The position numbers and the translations under genes were made by a program. Source: Porticoccus sp033791605 (GTDB lineage Bacteria > Pseudomonadota > Gammaproteobacteria > Pseudomonadales > Porticoccaceae). From it: a DNA stretch of 64,000 nt. A model generated the notes under the pieces. The model worked only from the letters and a program-made list of their open reading frames with translations. It did no database searches and was not told where the DNA came from. How positions within the stretch are numbered: the stretch's first letter is position 1; the number at the start of each line of letters is the position of its first letter. This document shows, one piece after another, positions 42,957 to 52,673 of this stretch. Where the stretch lies: positions 1 to 64,000 of the forward strand of contig JASJGJ010000012.1 of the NCBI GenBank assembly GCA_033791605.1, in the 5' to 3' direction.

Positions 42957-43691
42957 CTAAAGGAAGTCCCCCCAGATTGATTGAAGTACACTGATGGCAA
43001 CTACCGGTGCTGTTTCTGTTCGTAATACTCGTGGTCCAAGGGCCCATGGTGCATAGCCAGCCTCCTCTGCAGTTTGAATTTCTTGGGTATTTAACCCGCC
43101 TTCTGGTCCAATCAAAAGGGCTACACTGCTGGCCTGTTGCTTCCCAAGGACAGAGAGGCTGTGTTGACTACGGTGATGAAGAACCAATTTTTTGTCTGTA
43201 TCTACGGCGCTGACCCATTGATGAAGAGTCATTGGTGGGTGAATGGCCGGGACTCTATTGCGGTAAGACTGTTCACAAGCACTGATACAAATTTGTTGCC
43301 AGTGCCGCATTTTTTTTTCCGCTCGATCACCTTTCAGCTTAACTTCAGTCCGCTCGGTATACAGCGGTGTGATTTCTGTCACGCCAACCTCGGTAGCTTT
43401 CTGTATGACCCAGTCCATACGGTCACCCCGCGACATTCCAATACCTAAATGGATATGCAGGGGTGATTCTCGCTTGGTGTCTGTAAAACTGATAATAGAG
43501 GCGGTAACTCGTTTGTTATTGCATTCCTTAAGTGTGGCGAGAAATTCGCCGCCTTGTCCGTTGAACAGCGAAATCGGTTCACCTGATTTTAGTCGTAATA
43601 CGGTGGCTAAGTGGCGAGAGGACAGGGCATCCAGTGTTACCTCTTTACCAGCGGCCAGGGATTGATGAGTAAAAACCCGAATTTCGCGCAT
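42957..43691 (-). CDS. rsmE: 16S rRNA (uracil1498-N3)-methyltransferase RsmE
   Basis: 244-residue SPOUT-class RNA methyltransferase. Diagnostic motifs are VIQKATEVGVTEITPL and LLIGPEGGLNTQEI, followed by LGPRVLRTETAPVVAISVLQ, the knotted SAM site. Its ATG overlaps the metF stop by one base (TAATG), so it is translationally coupled at the end of the methyl-cycle operon. Confidence 0.95.
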   Translation of the reverse strand: MREIRVFTHQSLAAGKEVTLDALSSRHLATVLRLKSGEPISLFNGQGGEFLATLKECNNKRVTASIISFTDTKRESPLHIHLGIGMSRGDRMDWVIQKATEVGVTEITPLYTERTEVKLKGDRAEKKMRHWQQICISACEQSYRNRVPAIHPPMTLHQWVSAVDTDKKLVLHHRSQHSLSVLGKQQASSVALLIGPEGGLNTQEIQTAEEAGYAPWALGPRVLRTETAPVVAISVLQSIWGDFL

Positions 43692-44530
43692 TAGTTTTCA
43701 GAAAAACCCAGATTTTTACATAGGGCAGCATTCGCATCGACTTGGTTCATGGTGTAGAAATGTAGCCCAGGCGCGCCATTGGCCAATAATTTTTCGCAGA
43801 GGTTGGTGACAACTTCTAGACCAAAGGCCTTAATGCTTTCTGTGTCATTCCCGTATTGTTGAAGTCTCTGGCGAATCCAGCGTGGAATATCTGCACCACA
43901 GCTATCGGAAAATCGAATTAGATTTTGATAGTTAATGATTGGCATAATGCCTGGAATAATGGGCTGGTCGATCCCCGCTTTTTGGCATTGATCCAGAAAA
44001 TAGAAATAGCTGTCAGGATTGTAAAAATACTGGGTGATGGCACGGTTCGCCCCAGCTTCAAATTTTTTACCCAGCCAGTAAATATCCTTTTCATAGCTTT
44101 CTGCCTCTGGGTGAATTTCCGGATATGCAGCAACTAGCAGCTCAAAGAAATTGCCAAAATGCTCACGAATAAAAGCCACTAGCTCATTGGCGTAAACAAG
44201 TTGACTAGCACCGCCCGTACCAGAGGGAAGGTCACCACGTAGGGCAACAATACGATTAATACCCTCATCTTTATAATTTTGTAGCAGCTCCAAAATTGAT
44301 TCGCGACTATCACCACCAATGGATAGGTGGGGTGTAGCTCTGGAGCCGGCGCCCTGAATTTCGAGCACAATGTCACGTGTAAATTCACGAGTGGAACCGC
44401 CGGCACCATAGGTGACAGAGAAAAATTCCGGTTGGAATTTTGCCAACTGTTGATGGGTATCGTGGAGCTTTTTTCTGCCTTCCGGGGTTTTTGGCGGAAA
44501 AAACTCAAAGCTTAGGTGGTGATGAGTCAT
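43691..44530 (-). CDS. metF: 5,10-methylenetetrahydrofolate reductase
   Basis: 279-residue flavin enzyme producing 5-methyltetrahydrofolate for methionine synthase. It starts SFEFFPPKT and shows TYGAGGSTREFTRDIV, the folate/NADH loop ALRGDLP and AYPEIHPEAESYEKDI. It follows ahcY by about 60 bases in the order regulator-metK-ahcY-metF-rsmE, consistent with control of the methyl cycle as a unit. Confidence 0.95.
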   Translation of the reverse strand: MTHHHLSFEFFPPKTPEGRKKLHDTHQQLAKFQPEFFSVTYGAGGSTREFTRDIVLEIQGAGSRATPHLSIGGDSRESILELLQNYKDEGINRIVALRGDLPSGTGGASQLVYANELVAFIREHFGNFFELLVAAYPEIHPEAESYEKDIYWLGKKFEAGANRAITQYFYNPDSYFYFLDQCQKAGIDQPIIPGIMPIINYQNLIRFSDSCGADIPRWIRQRLQQYGNDTESIKAFGLEVVTNLCEKLLANGAPGLHFYTMNQVDANAALCKNLGFSEN

Positions 44531-44591
44531 AACATTTTCTTTTTTGTTACTTATACCTTGTTAATCGGACGTGATAACTGAAGTTAAAAAA

Positions 44592-45956
44592 TTAATATCT
44601 GTAGCTATCAGCCTTAAAGGGTCCTTCCACGGGAACGTTGATGTATTTGGCCTGTTCCGGTTTTAACTGGGTAATGACACCGCTAAAACCTTTTACCATA
44701 TGAGCGGCTACCTCTTCATCTAGTTTTTTAGGCAGTACTTCCACCCGTAATAATTGTGCTTGGGTTGACTTGTCTTGGTCGGCATACTTTTGTTTGAATA
44801 GATGAATTTGTGCCAAAACCTGATTAGCAAATGAACCATCCATGACGCGACTCGGGTGTCCGGTGGCATTACCCAAATTGACCAATCTACCTTCGGATAG
44901 CAATAGTAGGTGGTCGTTTGTCTCTTTGTTGCGGAATACTTTATGTACTTGTGGTTTGATCTCTTCCCACTGCCAAGTTTTACGCATAAAGGCCGTGTCA
45001 ATTTCATTATCGAAATGACCGATATTACTCACTACACACCCAGATTTTAACGCTGCGAGAATATCAGCGTCACAAACATTGTAGTTGCCTGTACAAGTAA
45101 CGACTAAGTCTATGGTCGCCAGCAATTGAGTATTAACACCTTTTGTAGCGTCGCCATCTTGATAGGTGGAAACCACTTCAAAACCATCCATGCAGGCTTG
45201 CATGGCACAAATGGGGTCGACTTCCGTTACCTTTACTATCATACCTTCTTGGTTTAAGGATTGAGCGGAGCCTTTTCCCACATCACCATAACCGATAACC
45301 AATGCTTTTTTACCTGCAAGAAGGTGGTCGGTGGCGCGTTTGATGGCATCATTGAGGCTATGACGACAGCCGTATTTGTTGTCGTTTTTTGATTTGGTGA
45401 CCGAATCGTTGACGTTGATGGCGGGTACTTTTAATTCGCCTTTGCTTAGCATGTCATACAGGCGGTGAACGCCGGTTGTCGTTTCTTCGGTGATACCGTG
45501 AACATTTTCCAATACCTGTGGGTATTTTTCGTGAAGGAGTGCCGTTAAATCACCTCCATCATCCAGAACCATATTGGCATCCCAGGGTTGTCCATCTTTT
45601 AGAACTTGTTGCTCAAGGCACCATTCGTATTCCTCTTCGGTTTCACCTTTCCAGGCAAAAACAGGCGTCCCATTCGCAGCGATAGCGGCTGCAGCATGAT
45701 CCTGAGTAGAGAAAATATTACAGGAGGTCCAGCGAACCTCGGCGCCCAGCGCTTCCAGTGTTTCGATCAACACAGCCGTTTGGATGGTCATATGAATACA
45801 ACCCAAAATTTTTGTTCCTGCCAGAGGCTGTTCTGCACGGTAGCTATCACGCAGAGCCATCAACGCAGGCATTTCTGTTTCGGCGATAGATATTTCTTTG
45901 CGACCCCACTCAGCGAGGTTTATGTCAGCTACTTTATAGTCGTTCGTTGTGGTCAT
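44592..45956 (-). CDS. ahcY: S-adenosylhomocysteinase
   Basis: 454-residue NAD-dependent enzyme splitting S-adenosylhomocysteine into adenosine and homocysteine. It shows CIHMTIQTAVLIETL, SCNIFSTQDHAAAAIA, the NAD-binding VIGYGDVGKGSAQSL and the C-terminal dimer tail KADSYRY. It lies between metK and metF. The 70-base metK-ahcY gap was inspected for an SAH riboswitch and none was seen. Confidence 0.97.
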   Translation of the reverse strand: MTTTNDYKVADINLAEWGRKEISIAETEMPALMALRDSYRAEQPLAGTKILGCIHMTIQTAVLIETLEALGAEVRWTSCNIFSTQDHAAAAIAANGTPVFAWKGETEEEYEWCLEQQVLKDGQPWDANMVLDDGGDLTALLHEKYPQVLENVHGITEETTTGVHRLYDMLSKGELKVPAINVNDSVTKSKNDNKYGCRHSLNDAIKRATDHLLAGKKALVIGYGDVGKGSAQSLNQEGMIVKVTEVDPICAMQACMDGFEVVSTYQDGDATKGVNTQLLATIDLVVTCTGNYNVCDADILAALKSGCVVSNIGHFDNEIDTAFMRKTWQWEEIKPQVHKVFRNKETNDHLLLLSEGRLVNLGNATGHPSRVMDGSFANQVLAQIHLFKQKYADQDKSTQAQLLRVEVLPKKLDEEVAAHMVKGFSGVITQLKPEQAKYINVPVEGPFKADSYRY

Positions 45957-46026
45957 TTTTATTCCTTAACATCGATATTCTGGTAAGAATTACTCTGGGG
46001 TTGTTCTAACGGTATAAGAAGTCTTC

Positions 46027-47181
46027 TTAAAGAGCGGCCTTGAGGGCCTCGACTTTGTCAGTTTTTTCCCAAGTAAAGTTATCTTCTTCTCGGCCAAAGT
46101 GCCCGTAAGCAGCGGTTGCTCGGTAAATGGGTCGTTTGAGGTCAAGCATTTCAATTAATCCCTGTGGGCGAAGATCAAAATTGGCGCGTACTAAAGCAAC
46201 GATATCATCGTCATTAAGCTTCCCTGTCCCAAAAGTATTCACACTGATAGAGGTCGGTTCTGCGACACCAATGGCATAGGATATTTGTATTTCGCAGCGG
46301 TCAGCTAGACCTGCAGCAACGATATTTTTTGCTACATAGCGTCCGGCATAAGCTGCGGAGCGGTCAACCTTGGATGGGTCTTTTCCTGAGAAGGCGCCAC
46401 CACCGTGGTGGGCCATGCCGCCGTAGGTATCAACAATAATTTTTCGACCGGTTAGCCCGCAGTCACCCATGGGTCCACCGATAATGAATTGTCCGGTGGG
46501 GTTAATGTGGTATTTGGTACCGGCATGTAACCACTCTTGTGGTAGTACGGGTTTGATAATTTCTTCAAGGACGGCCTCTTGTAGCTCGGCCAAAGAAATA
46601 TCAGGTGAGTGCTGTGTGGAGAGTACCACAGCCTCCACTGCAACGGGTTTACCTTCAGCGTAGCGAAGGGTCACCTGACTTTTGGCATCAGGACGGAGCC
46701 AGGGTAGTGCACCACATTTTCGCAGTTGTGCTTGGCGCTCTACTAACCGGTGTGAGTAGTAAATGGGTGCAGGCATTAGCACATCGGTTTCGTTGGTGGC
46801 ATAACCAAACATCAGGCCCTGATCGCCTGCGCCGAGTTCTTTTGCCTCACCTTCATCTACCCCGACAGCAATATCTTGCGACTGCTTGCCAATGGCATTG
46901 AGAACGGCACAGGACGCGCCATCAAAACCGACATCAGAACTGGTGTAGCCGATGTCCATAATGACACCGCGGACAATATCTTCTAAATCTACATAGGTGT
47001 CTGTTCTTACTTCGCCGGCAATAATCGCCATGCCCGTTTTTACCATGGTTTCTACGGCCACTCGGGAATGGGGGTCATCTTTAAGGATAGCGTCAAGCAC
47101 CGCATCGGATATCTGATCGGCCATTTTATCGGGATGGCCCTCTGAAACAGACTCGGAGGTAAACAGGCTATAACTAGACAT
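46027..47181 (-). CDS. metK: S-adenosylmethionine synthetase
   Basis: 384-residue enzyme making SAM from methionine and ATP. It shows FTSESVSEGHPDK, GAGDQGLMFGYATNET, GGGAFSGKDPSKVDRS and the terminal YGHFGREEDNFTWE. Normal length. It is 24 bases downstream of the ArsR/methyltransferase regulator gene, with which it is probably cotranscribed. Confidence 0.97.
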   Translation of the reverse strand: MSSYSLFTSESVSEGHPDKMADQISDAVLDAILKDDPHSRVAVETMVKTGMAIIAGEVRTDTYVDLEDIVRGVIMDIGYTSSDVGFDGASCAVLNAIGKQSQDIAVGVDEGEAKELGAGDQGLMFGYATNETDVLMPAPIYYSHRLVERQAQLRKCGALPWLRPDAKSQVTLRYAEGKPVAVEAVVLSTQHSPDISLAELQEAVLEEIIKPVLPQEWLHAGTKYHINPTGQFIIGGPMGDCGLTGRKIIVDTYGGMAHHGGGAFSGKDPSKVDRSAAYAGRYVAKNIVAAGLADRCEIQISYAIGVAEPTSISVNTFGTGKLNDDDIVALVRANFDLRPQGLIEMLDLKRPIYRATAAYGHFGREEDNFTWEKTDKVEALKAAL

Positions 47182-47205
47182 AAATACTGTTCCTATAATT
47201 GTAAG

Positions 47206-48213
47206 TTAGCGCTTACTTTTCTTAAAAAACTGACGTAGCTGTATCTGAAAGCCATTCCGTTGGGCAAGATAGAGGCTTTCACCTTCTTCAAGACCTGCGG
47301 AAACAGCCCAATTACTAAGATCATTGGGTTCAAATCCCAGCCATAAATCACCGCAGGATTCACGTGCCCAGCTTTGATCGTGATGGCATAGTTCGGTCAC
47401 TAATAGAGCACCATTTTGTGTCAGTAGTAGGGCCAGATCTTTGAAAATATTTGCTGGATCGGGGGTATGGTGTAGCACCATATTAAGAGTGATGCAGTCT
47501 ACCAGTAGCTGTTGTTGCACAGCCAAAGCGGTGTCGCCATGAATAAACTCCACATTGGTTAGCCGTTGTTCACGAGCTGTTTTTCGTGACAGGTTGAGCA
47601 TCTCTTCTGAGGTGTCTAGGGCAATCACTTGTTTAAATCGGCGGGAAAGATTCGGGAGAAAGCCACCCTGTCCTGGGCCTACTTCAAGAACTTTATTCTT
47701 TGTGAGTGGCGTCGTATCCAAAAACTCAGTGACAATTTCTCCATACTGAGCGTAGCTCGCAATCAAATCTTGGTTGGCATGAAACAGGTCGGTGTTTTGT
47801 GCAAAAAATTCCCGTGATGCTTGGGTGCGTTCCAAGTTTATTTGCTGGATACGTTGCACTAGCTCAGCGGAGAGTTCGAGTTGATCAATGGTGACAAAAA
47901 GGCTGTGATGTAGCTCTTGCAGGGGTGTTTTTACCGGCAGTGGTGAGCGGCGATAAAAGATTGTATTTCCTTCACGACGCGTGACGACAAGCCCTGCATT
48001 AGCGAGGACCTTCAAATGGTGACTCATTCCAGACTGCTTGACTTCAAAGAGCTCGCTCAACTCGAGCACACCATAGGCGTTTTGTTGCAGTACACGAAGA
48101 ATCTCAAGGCGCAATGAATCACCAGCAGCCTTGCAAAAGGCAGATAGTGTTTCGGTTTGCAGCGCAGCCTGGATTACATGAGGCGCTTCAATCTGGCGGG
48201 CAACGTTTGTCAT
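47206..48213 (-). CDS. ArsR-type regulator fused to a SAM-dependent methyltransferase domain (SahR-like)
   Basis: 335-residue fusion. An N-terminal winged HTH of the ArsR family (about 20-90: DSLRLEILRVLQQNAYGVLE, KQSGMSHHLKVLANAGLV) is followed by a class I methyltransferase domain with motif I VLEVGPGQGGFL and motif LNMVLHHTPDP. ArsR regulators of the SAH/methionine cycle (SahR class) are known in proteobacteria, and here the gene heads metK-ahcY-metF-rsmE. The methyltransferase fold probably senses SAM or SAH rather than methylating; that is inference. Start: ATG 48213, or GTG 48231 six codons upstream. Confidence 0.85.
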   Translation of the reverse strand: MTNVARQIEAPHVIQAALQTETLSAFCKAAGDSLRLEILRVLQQNAYGVLELSELFEVKQSGMSHHLKVLANAGLVVTRREGNTIFYRRSPLPVKTPLQELHHSLFVTIDQLELSAELVQRIQQINLERTQASREFFAQNTDLFHANQDLIASYAQYGEIVTEFLDTTPLTKNKVLEVGPGQGGFLPNLSRRFKQVIALDTSEEMLNLSRKTAREQRLTNVEFIHGDTALAVQQQLLVDCITLNMVLHHTPDPANIFKDLALLLTQNGALLVTELCHHDQSWARESCGDLWLGFEPNDLSNWAVSAGLEEGESLYLAQRNGFQIQLRQFFKKSKR

Positions 48214-48241
48214 GGAGTAGAACTTTATCACAACTCAAAAT

Positions 48242-48265
48242 CTATATCAAAATATATTGATATAG
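48242..48265. promoter_or_regulatory. Putative SahR-type operator (9+6+9 inverted repeat)
   Basis: Perfect inverted repeat with arms CTATATCAA (48242-48250) and TTGATATAG (48257-48265) separated by AATATA. It lies 28 bases before the regulator's ATG and about 100 bases before tkt, so it could control both directions. No second copy was seen in the metF, ahcY or metX upstream regions. Confidence 0.75.
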
Positions 48266-48367
48266 CATAAAATATCTGTGTTGACTGTTTACTGGGCAGC
48301 GTGAGTGCGAGAAAATGGCGTCCCTTTTTTAACCCCTCTCAATGTTTTCCAGCAGGAGCTTTCCTCA

Positions 48368-50362
48368 ATGCCTTCAAGACGTGATCTTGCCAATGCAATT
48401 CGTGCGCTCAGTATGGATGCCGTTCAACAAGCCAATAGTGGCCACCCAGGTGCGCCGATGGGTATGGCAGATATAGCAGAAGTGCTGTGGAATGATTATT
48501 TAGTCCACAATCCAGCGGATCCCAGCTGGACTAACCGTGATCGTTTTGTCTTGTCGAATGGTCATGGCTCTATGTTGCTGTATTCGCTGCTGCATTTAAG
48601 TGGTTATGATTTGCCCATTGAAGAGCTAAAAAACTTCCGCCAGCTACATTCAAAAACACCGGGGCATCCAGAATATGGTTATGCGCCAGGCGTTGAAACA
48701 ACTACGGGTCCATTGGGTCAAGGGCTTAGTAACGCAGTAGGTATGGCGCTGGCCGAAAAAGTGTTGGCGGCGCAATTTAACCGCCCCAGCCACGATGTAG
48801 TCGATCATTACACCTATTGTTTTCTGGGCGATGGATGCCTGATGGAGGGTATCTCCCATGAAGTTTCTTCTTTTGCGGGCACCCAAAAGTTAGGTAAGTT
48901 GATCGCCTTCTATGATGACAATGGCATATCGATTGATGGTGAGGTTGAAGGCTGGTTTACCGATAATACCCCAGCCCGTTTTGAGGCCTATGGCTGGCAG
49001 GTGGTCCCTAATGTTGATGGACATGACTCTGATGCGATCAAAGCGGCTATTGAAATAGCGCGCTTGGAAACAGACAAGCCAACACTGATTTGTTGCAAAA
49101 CTATCATTGGCTTTGGTTCTCCCAGTAAACAGGGTAAGGAAGATTGCCATGGTGCACCATTGGGTGCGGATGAAATCAGACTGGTTCGCGAACAGTTGGG
49201 TTGGAAGCACAGACCCTTTGATGTGCCCTCTGAGATTTATGATGGCTGGAATGGCGTCAAAAAAGGTTCGGCTGCGCAGGCAGCTTGGGATAAAAAATTA
49301 GCGAGCTATCGTACAGCCCATCCAGAATTAGCGGCAGAATTTGAGCGCCGAGTTAAGGGCGAATTACCTTCCGATTTCAGCGAAAAAGCTGACGCTTATA
49401 TTAGCCAGTGTCAGCAAACTATGGAGAAAGTAGCTTCGCGCAAGGCTTCCCAGAATTGCCTTAACGCCTATGGTCCATTGTTGCCAGAGCTATTGGGTGG
49501 TTCCGCTGATTTAGCAGGATCCAATCTTACTCTTTGGTCTGGTTCTAAAGGTGTCAGCGCAGATGACGCTTCCGGCAATTATATTTTCTATGGTGTTCGA
49601 GAGTTTGGTATGAGTGCCATGATGAATGGCATCACGCTACATGGTGGGTTTGTGACTTACGGTGCAACCTTCCTGATGTTTATGGAGTATGCCCGCAATG
49701 CGGTACGTATGGCGGCCTTGATGAAACAAAAAAGTATTTTTGTTTACACTCATGACTCAATTGGCCTAGGAGAAGACGGCCCCACGCACCAACCTGTTGA
49801 GCAACTGACTTCGCTGCGCTCTACGCCTAATCTGCATACTTGGCGCCCCTGTGATACGGTGGAATCCTCAGTGTGTTGGAAGAGTGCTATTGAGCGCAGA
49901 GATGGCCCTAGTGCCTTGATATTTAGTCGTCAGAGTTTAGCTCCTCAGCATAGAAATAGTGAACAATTGGGTAACGTTGCCCGCGGCGGTTATGTGTTGC
50001 GTGATGTTTCCAGTGAGCTGGACGCCATTATTATTGCCACTGGATCAGAGGTCGAGTTGGCAATGGATGCAGCTAATGAATTATCTGCTCAGGGTGTCAA
50101 AGTTCGTGTTGTTTCCATGCCTTGCGCTGAAATTTTTGCCGCACAAGAATCAACGTATCGTGATGCCGTACTGCCCCCGAGTGTTCGTACGCGTGTTGCG
50201 GTAGAAGCGGGCCATGCAGATTACTGGTACAAGTATGTAGGTCTTGACGGTCGTGTGGTTGGAATGACTACTTTTGGCGAGTCTGCACCCGGTGATCAGC
50301 TGATGAAGCTTTTTGGTTTTACTGTGGAAAATGTTGTTAAGGCTGTTAGGTCACAACTTTAA
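48368..50362 (+). CDS. tkt: Transketolase
   Basis: 664-residue thiamine-diphosphate enzyme moving two-carbon units in the pentose phosphate pathway. It shows MPSRRDLANAIRALSMDAVQ at the start, GHPGAPMGMADIAEVLW, the cofactor motif GDGCLMEGISHEV...DDNGISIDG, and the C-terminal THDSIGLGEDGPTHQPVEQL. The start is ATG 48368 with AGGAG nine bases upstream; a frame open to 48305 adds 21 unconserved residues. First of tkt-epd-pgk-fba. Confidence 0.97.
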   Translation: MPSRRDLANAIRALSMDAVQQANSGHPGAPMGMADIAEVLWNDYLVHNPADPSWTNRDRFVLSNGHGSMLLYSLLHLSGYDLPIEELKNFRQLHSKTPGHPEYGYAPGVETTTGPLGQGLSNAVGMALAEKVLAAQFNRPSHDVVDHYTYCFLGDGCLMEGISHEVSSFAGTQKLGKLIAFYDDNGISIDGEVEGWFTDNTPARFEAYGWQVVPNVDGHDSDAIKAAIEIARLETDKPTLICCKTIIGFGSPSKQGKEDCHGAPLGADEIRLVREQLGWKHRPFDVPSEIYDGWNGVKKGSAAQAAWDKKLASYRTAHPELAAEFERRVKGELPSDFSEKADAYISQCQQTMEKVASRKASQNCLNAYGPLLPELLGGSADLAGSNLTLWSGSKGVSADDASGNYIFYGVREFGMSAMMNGITLHGGFVTYGATFLMFMEYARNAVRMAALMKQKSIFVYTHDSIGLGEDGPTHQPVEQLTSLRSTPNLHTWRPCDTVESSVCWKSAIERRDGPSALIFSRQSLAPQHRNSEQLGNVARGGYVLRDVSSELDAIIIATGSEVELAMDAANELSAQGVKVRVVSMPCAEIFAAQESTYRDAVLPPSVRTRVAVEAGHADYWYKYVGLDGRVVGMTTFGESAPGDQLMKLFGFTVENVVKAVRSQL

Positions 50363-50406
50363 TAAAGACAGGAACGGGTAATGGGTCTAGAGCAAGGGCG
50401 GGATCA

Positions 50407-51432
50407 TTGATTCGTGCAGCGATTAACGGCTATGGCCGTATCGGGCGTTCCGTGCTGCGCGCGCTTTATGAGTCTAATCGTTGTGAGCAGATTCAAGTGG
50501 TGGCGATCAATGAGCCGGCTGATGGCAAAACCATAGCGCATTTAACGAAATATGATTCCACCCATGGCCGTTTTCCTGGCACTGTAGACATTTCTGGTGA
50601 TGTGTTGACCATCAATGGCGATGCTATTTCGGTATTCCACCACGAAGATATTCAACAGTTACCCTGGGCGGAGCTGAAGATTGATGTGGTTTTGGAGTGC
50701 AGCGGTACTTTTACCGATCGTAAAACGGCTGAGTTACATCTGTTAGCAGGAGCAAAGAAGGTCGTGTTCTCTCAACCGGCCGAGCCTACGGTTGATGCCA
50801 CTATTGTGATGGGCGTGAACGAAAGCACATTAACGGGTCATGAAACCATTATTTCCAATGCATCCTGTTCCACCAACTGTGTAGTTCCGGTGATTAAGAC
50901 GCTGAATGAAGTGTTTGATGTTGACGGTGGTGTCATTACTACGATCCATTCGGCTATGAACGATCAGCCGGTTATTGATGCTTATCATGACACCGATTTA
51001 AGAAAAACCCGTGCGGCTATTCAGTCTATTATTCCTGTAGATACGGAGTTGGCTCGTGGCATTGATCGAATGCTGCCAAATTTGTCAGGGTGTTTTGAAG
51101 CACAAGCCATGCGTGTACCGACTATTAATGTATCTGTGATTGACCTGTCGGTATTACTCAAAACCGATGTGGATACAGCTACCGTTAATCGGGTGTTACA
51201 ACAGGCGGCCAATGGGTCTTTAGCTGGAATTTTGGGATATACCGAAGAGCCGCTAGCTTCTTGTGATTTTAATCATGATCCACGTAGTGGCATTGTTGAC
51301 GCCAGCCAGACTCGTGTTAGCCGTCAACGGCTGGTGAAGGTTTTAATCTGGTTTGACAACGAATGGGGGTATGCCAACCGAATGGTAGAGCTAGTACATC
51401 ACTGGCTGGTAGACCCAGAGAAGCAAAGGTAA
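50407..51432 (+). CDS. epd: D-erythrose-4-phosphate dehydrogenase
   Basis: 341-residue GAPDH-family enzyme. It has the NAD motif INGYGRIGR, catalytic cysteine in SNASCSTNCVVPVIK and the C-terminal FDNEWGYANRM. It fits Epd better than GAPDH by the stretch INEPADGKTIAHLTKYDST near residue 34, ALYESNRCEQIQVV, and its position between tkt and pgk. Epd starts the route to pyridoxal phosphate; a glycolytic role cannot be excluded. The start is TTG 50407. Confidence 0.85.
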   Translation: MIRAAINGYGRIGRSVLRALYESNRCEQIQVVAINEPADGKTIAHLTKYDSTHGRFPGTVDISGDVLTINGDAISVFHHEDIQQLPWAELKIDVVLECSGTFTDRKTAELHLLAGAKKVVFSQPAEPTVDATIVMGVNESTLTGHETIISNASCSTNCVVPVIKTLNEVFDVDGGVITTIHSAMNDQPVIDAYHDTDLRKTRAAIQSIIPVDTELARGIDRMLPNLSGCFEAQAMRVPTINVSVIDLSVLLKTDVDTATVNRVLQQAANGSLAGILGYTEEPLASCDFNHDPRSGIVDASQTRVSRQRLVKVLIWFDNEWGYANRMVELVHHWLVDPEKQR

Positions 51433-51439
51433 TAAAAGC

Positions 51440-52609
51440 ATGACATTGAATGTAATCAATATGGCAAATTTGGATTTGTCAGGTAAGCGGGTACTCATTC
51501 GAGAAGACCTCAATGTGCCAATAAAAGATGGCGTAGTGACCTCAGATGCGCGTATACGAGCAGCATTGCCCACGATCAAAATGGCAATGGACGCCGGTGC
51601 AAAAGTTATTCTGATGTCACACCTAGGTCGTCCGACGGAAGGTGAATTTGATCAGCAATTTTCTATGAAACCCGTAGCCCATCATCTTGGTCAACTACTG
51701 GGCACTGACGTGAAAATCATTTCCGATTGGAAGACTGGCTTTGAGTTACAGGGGGGAGAACTGGCGTTGCTGGAAAATGTACGCTTTAACCCCGGGGAAA
51801 AGCAAGACGATGAAACCCTTGCTAAAGCCTACGCTTCCCTATGTGATATTTTTGTCATGGATGCTTTCGGTACGGCCCACCGTGCCCAAGCATCCACACA
51901 TGGTGTCGCAAAATATGCCCCTGTAGCCTGTGCGGGACCGTTATTAGTCGGTGAACTGAATGCCTTGGAAAAAGCTTTGGCTAATCCTGCACGTCCTTTG
52001 GTGGCCATTGTGGGTGGCTCCAAAGTTTCGACTAAATTAACCGTGCTAGAAACACTTTCAGATAAAGTGGATCAACTCATTGTTGGCGGTGGCATTGCCA
52101 ATACATTTTTGGCGGCCAATGGATTGCCCGTTGGTCGCTCACTCTGTGAGCATGACCTGATTCCAGAAGCACAAAAACTCATGGCTAAAACCAGTATTCC
52201 TTTGCCCAGTGATGTTGTGGTGGGTAAAGCATTTTCAGAATCTGCCGAGGCGACGCTGAAATTGTCAGCAGATGTTGCCGATGATGATATGATTTTTGAT
52301 ATTGGTCCTGATACAGCAAAACAACTGGCAGCGATCTTGAAAAGTGCAGGAACTATTATCTGGAATGGCCCGGTGGGCGTGTTCGAGTTTGATCAGTTTG
52401 GTGAAGGAACCCGCATTATTGCTGAAGCCATTGCAGCGAGTGAAGGTTTTTCCATTGCGGGTGGAGGAGATACGCTGGCGGCAGTAGATAAATATGGTAT
52501 CGCGGATAAAGTCTCCTATATTTCCACTGGTGGTGGGGCCTTTTTGGAATATGTAGAAGGCAAGGTGTTGCCAGCAGTTGCCGTACTGGAAGCCCGGGCT
52601 AACGGTTAA
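51440..52609 (+). CDS. pgk: Phosphoglycerate kinase
   Basis: 389-residue glycolytic kinase. It shows LSGKRVLIREDLNVPIKDG, LMSHLGRPTEG, ALLENVRFNPGE, VGGSKVSTKLTVLETL and the nucleotide loop STGGGAFLEYVEGK. It follows epd after seven bases, so it is in the same operon. The usual next gene, pyk, is missing before fba. Confidence 0.97.
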   Translation: MTLNVINMANLDLSGKRVLIREDLNVPIKDGVVTSDARIRAALPTIKMAMDAGAKVILMSHLGRPTEGEFDQQFSMKPVAHHLGQLLGTDVKIISDWKTGFELQGGELALLENVRFNPGEKQDDETLAKAYASLCDIFVMDAFGTAHRAQASTHGVAKYAPVACAGPLLVGELNALEKALANPARPLVAIVGGSKVSTKLTVLETLSDKVDQLIVGGGIANTFLAANGLPVGRSLCEHDLIPEAQKLMAKTSIPLPSDVVVGKAFSESAEATLKLSADVADDDMIFDIGPDTAKQLAAILKSAGTIIWNGPVGVFEFDQFGEGTRIIAEAIAASEGFSIAGGGDTLAAVDKYGIADKVSYISTGGGAFLEYVEGKVLPAVAVLEARANG

Positions 52610-52657
52610 GCTAGTTGCGACAACGAGGCATGACAATTACAACGTAAAACAAAATTC

Positions 52658-52673
52658 GCGGCACGACTGCCGC
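52658..52673 (+). other. Hairpin between pgk and fba
   Basis: Perfect stem GCGGCA / TGCCGC with loop CGAC, without a T-run. A second, looser repeat TGGTA...TACCA follows at about 52680-52702. It may attenuate or process the pgk-fba transcript. Confidence 0.4.

Noticed and set aside
45957..46026. Possible SAH riboswitch upstream of ahcY
   Set aside because: The 70-base gap shows no conserved SAH-riboswitch pairing or core sequence; regulation is better explained by the ArsR-type protein and operator upstream of the operon.
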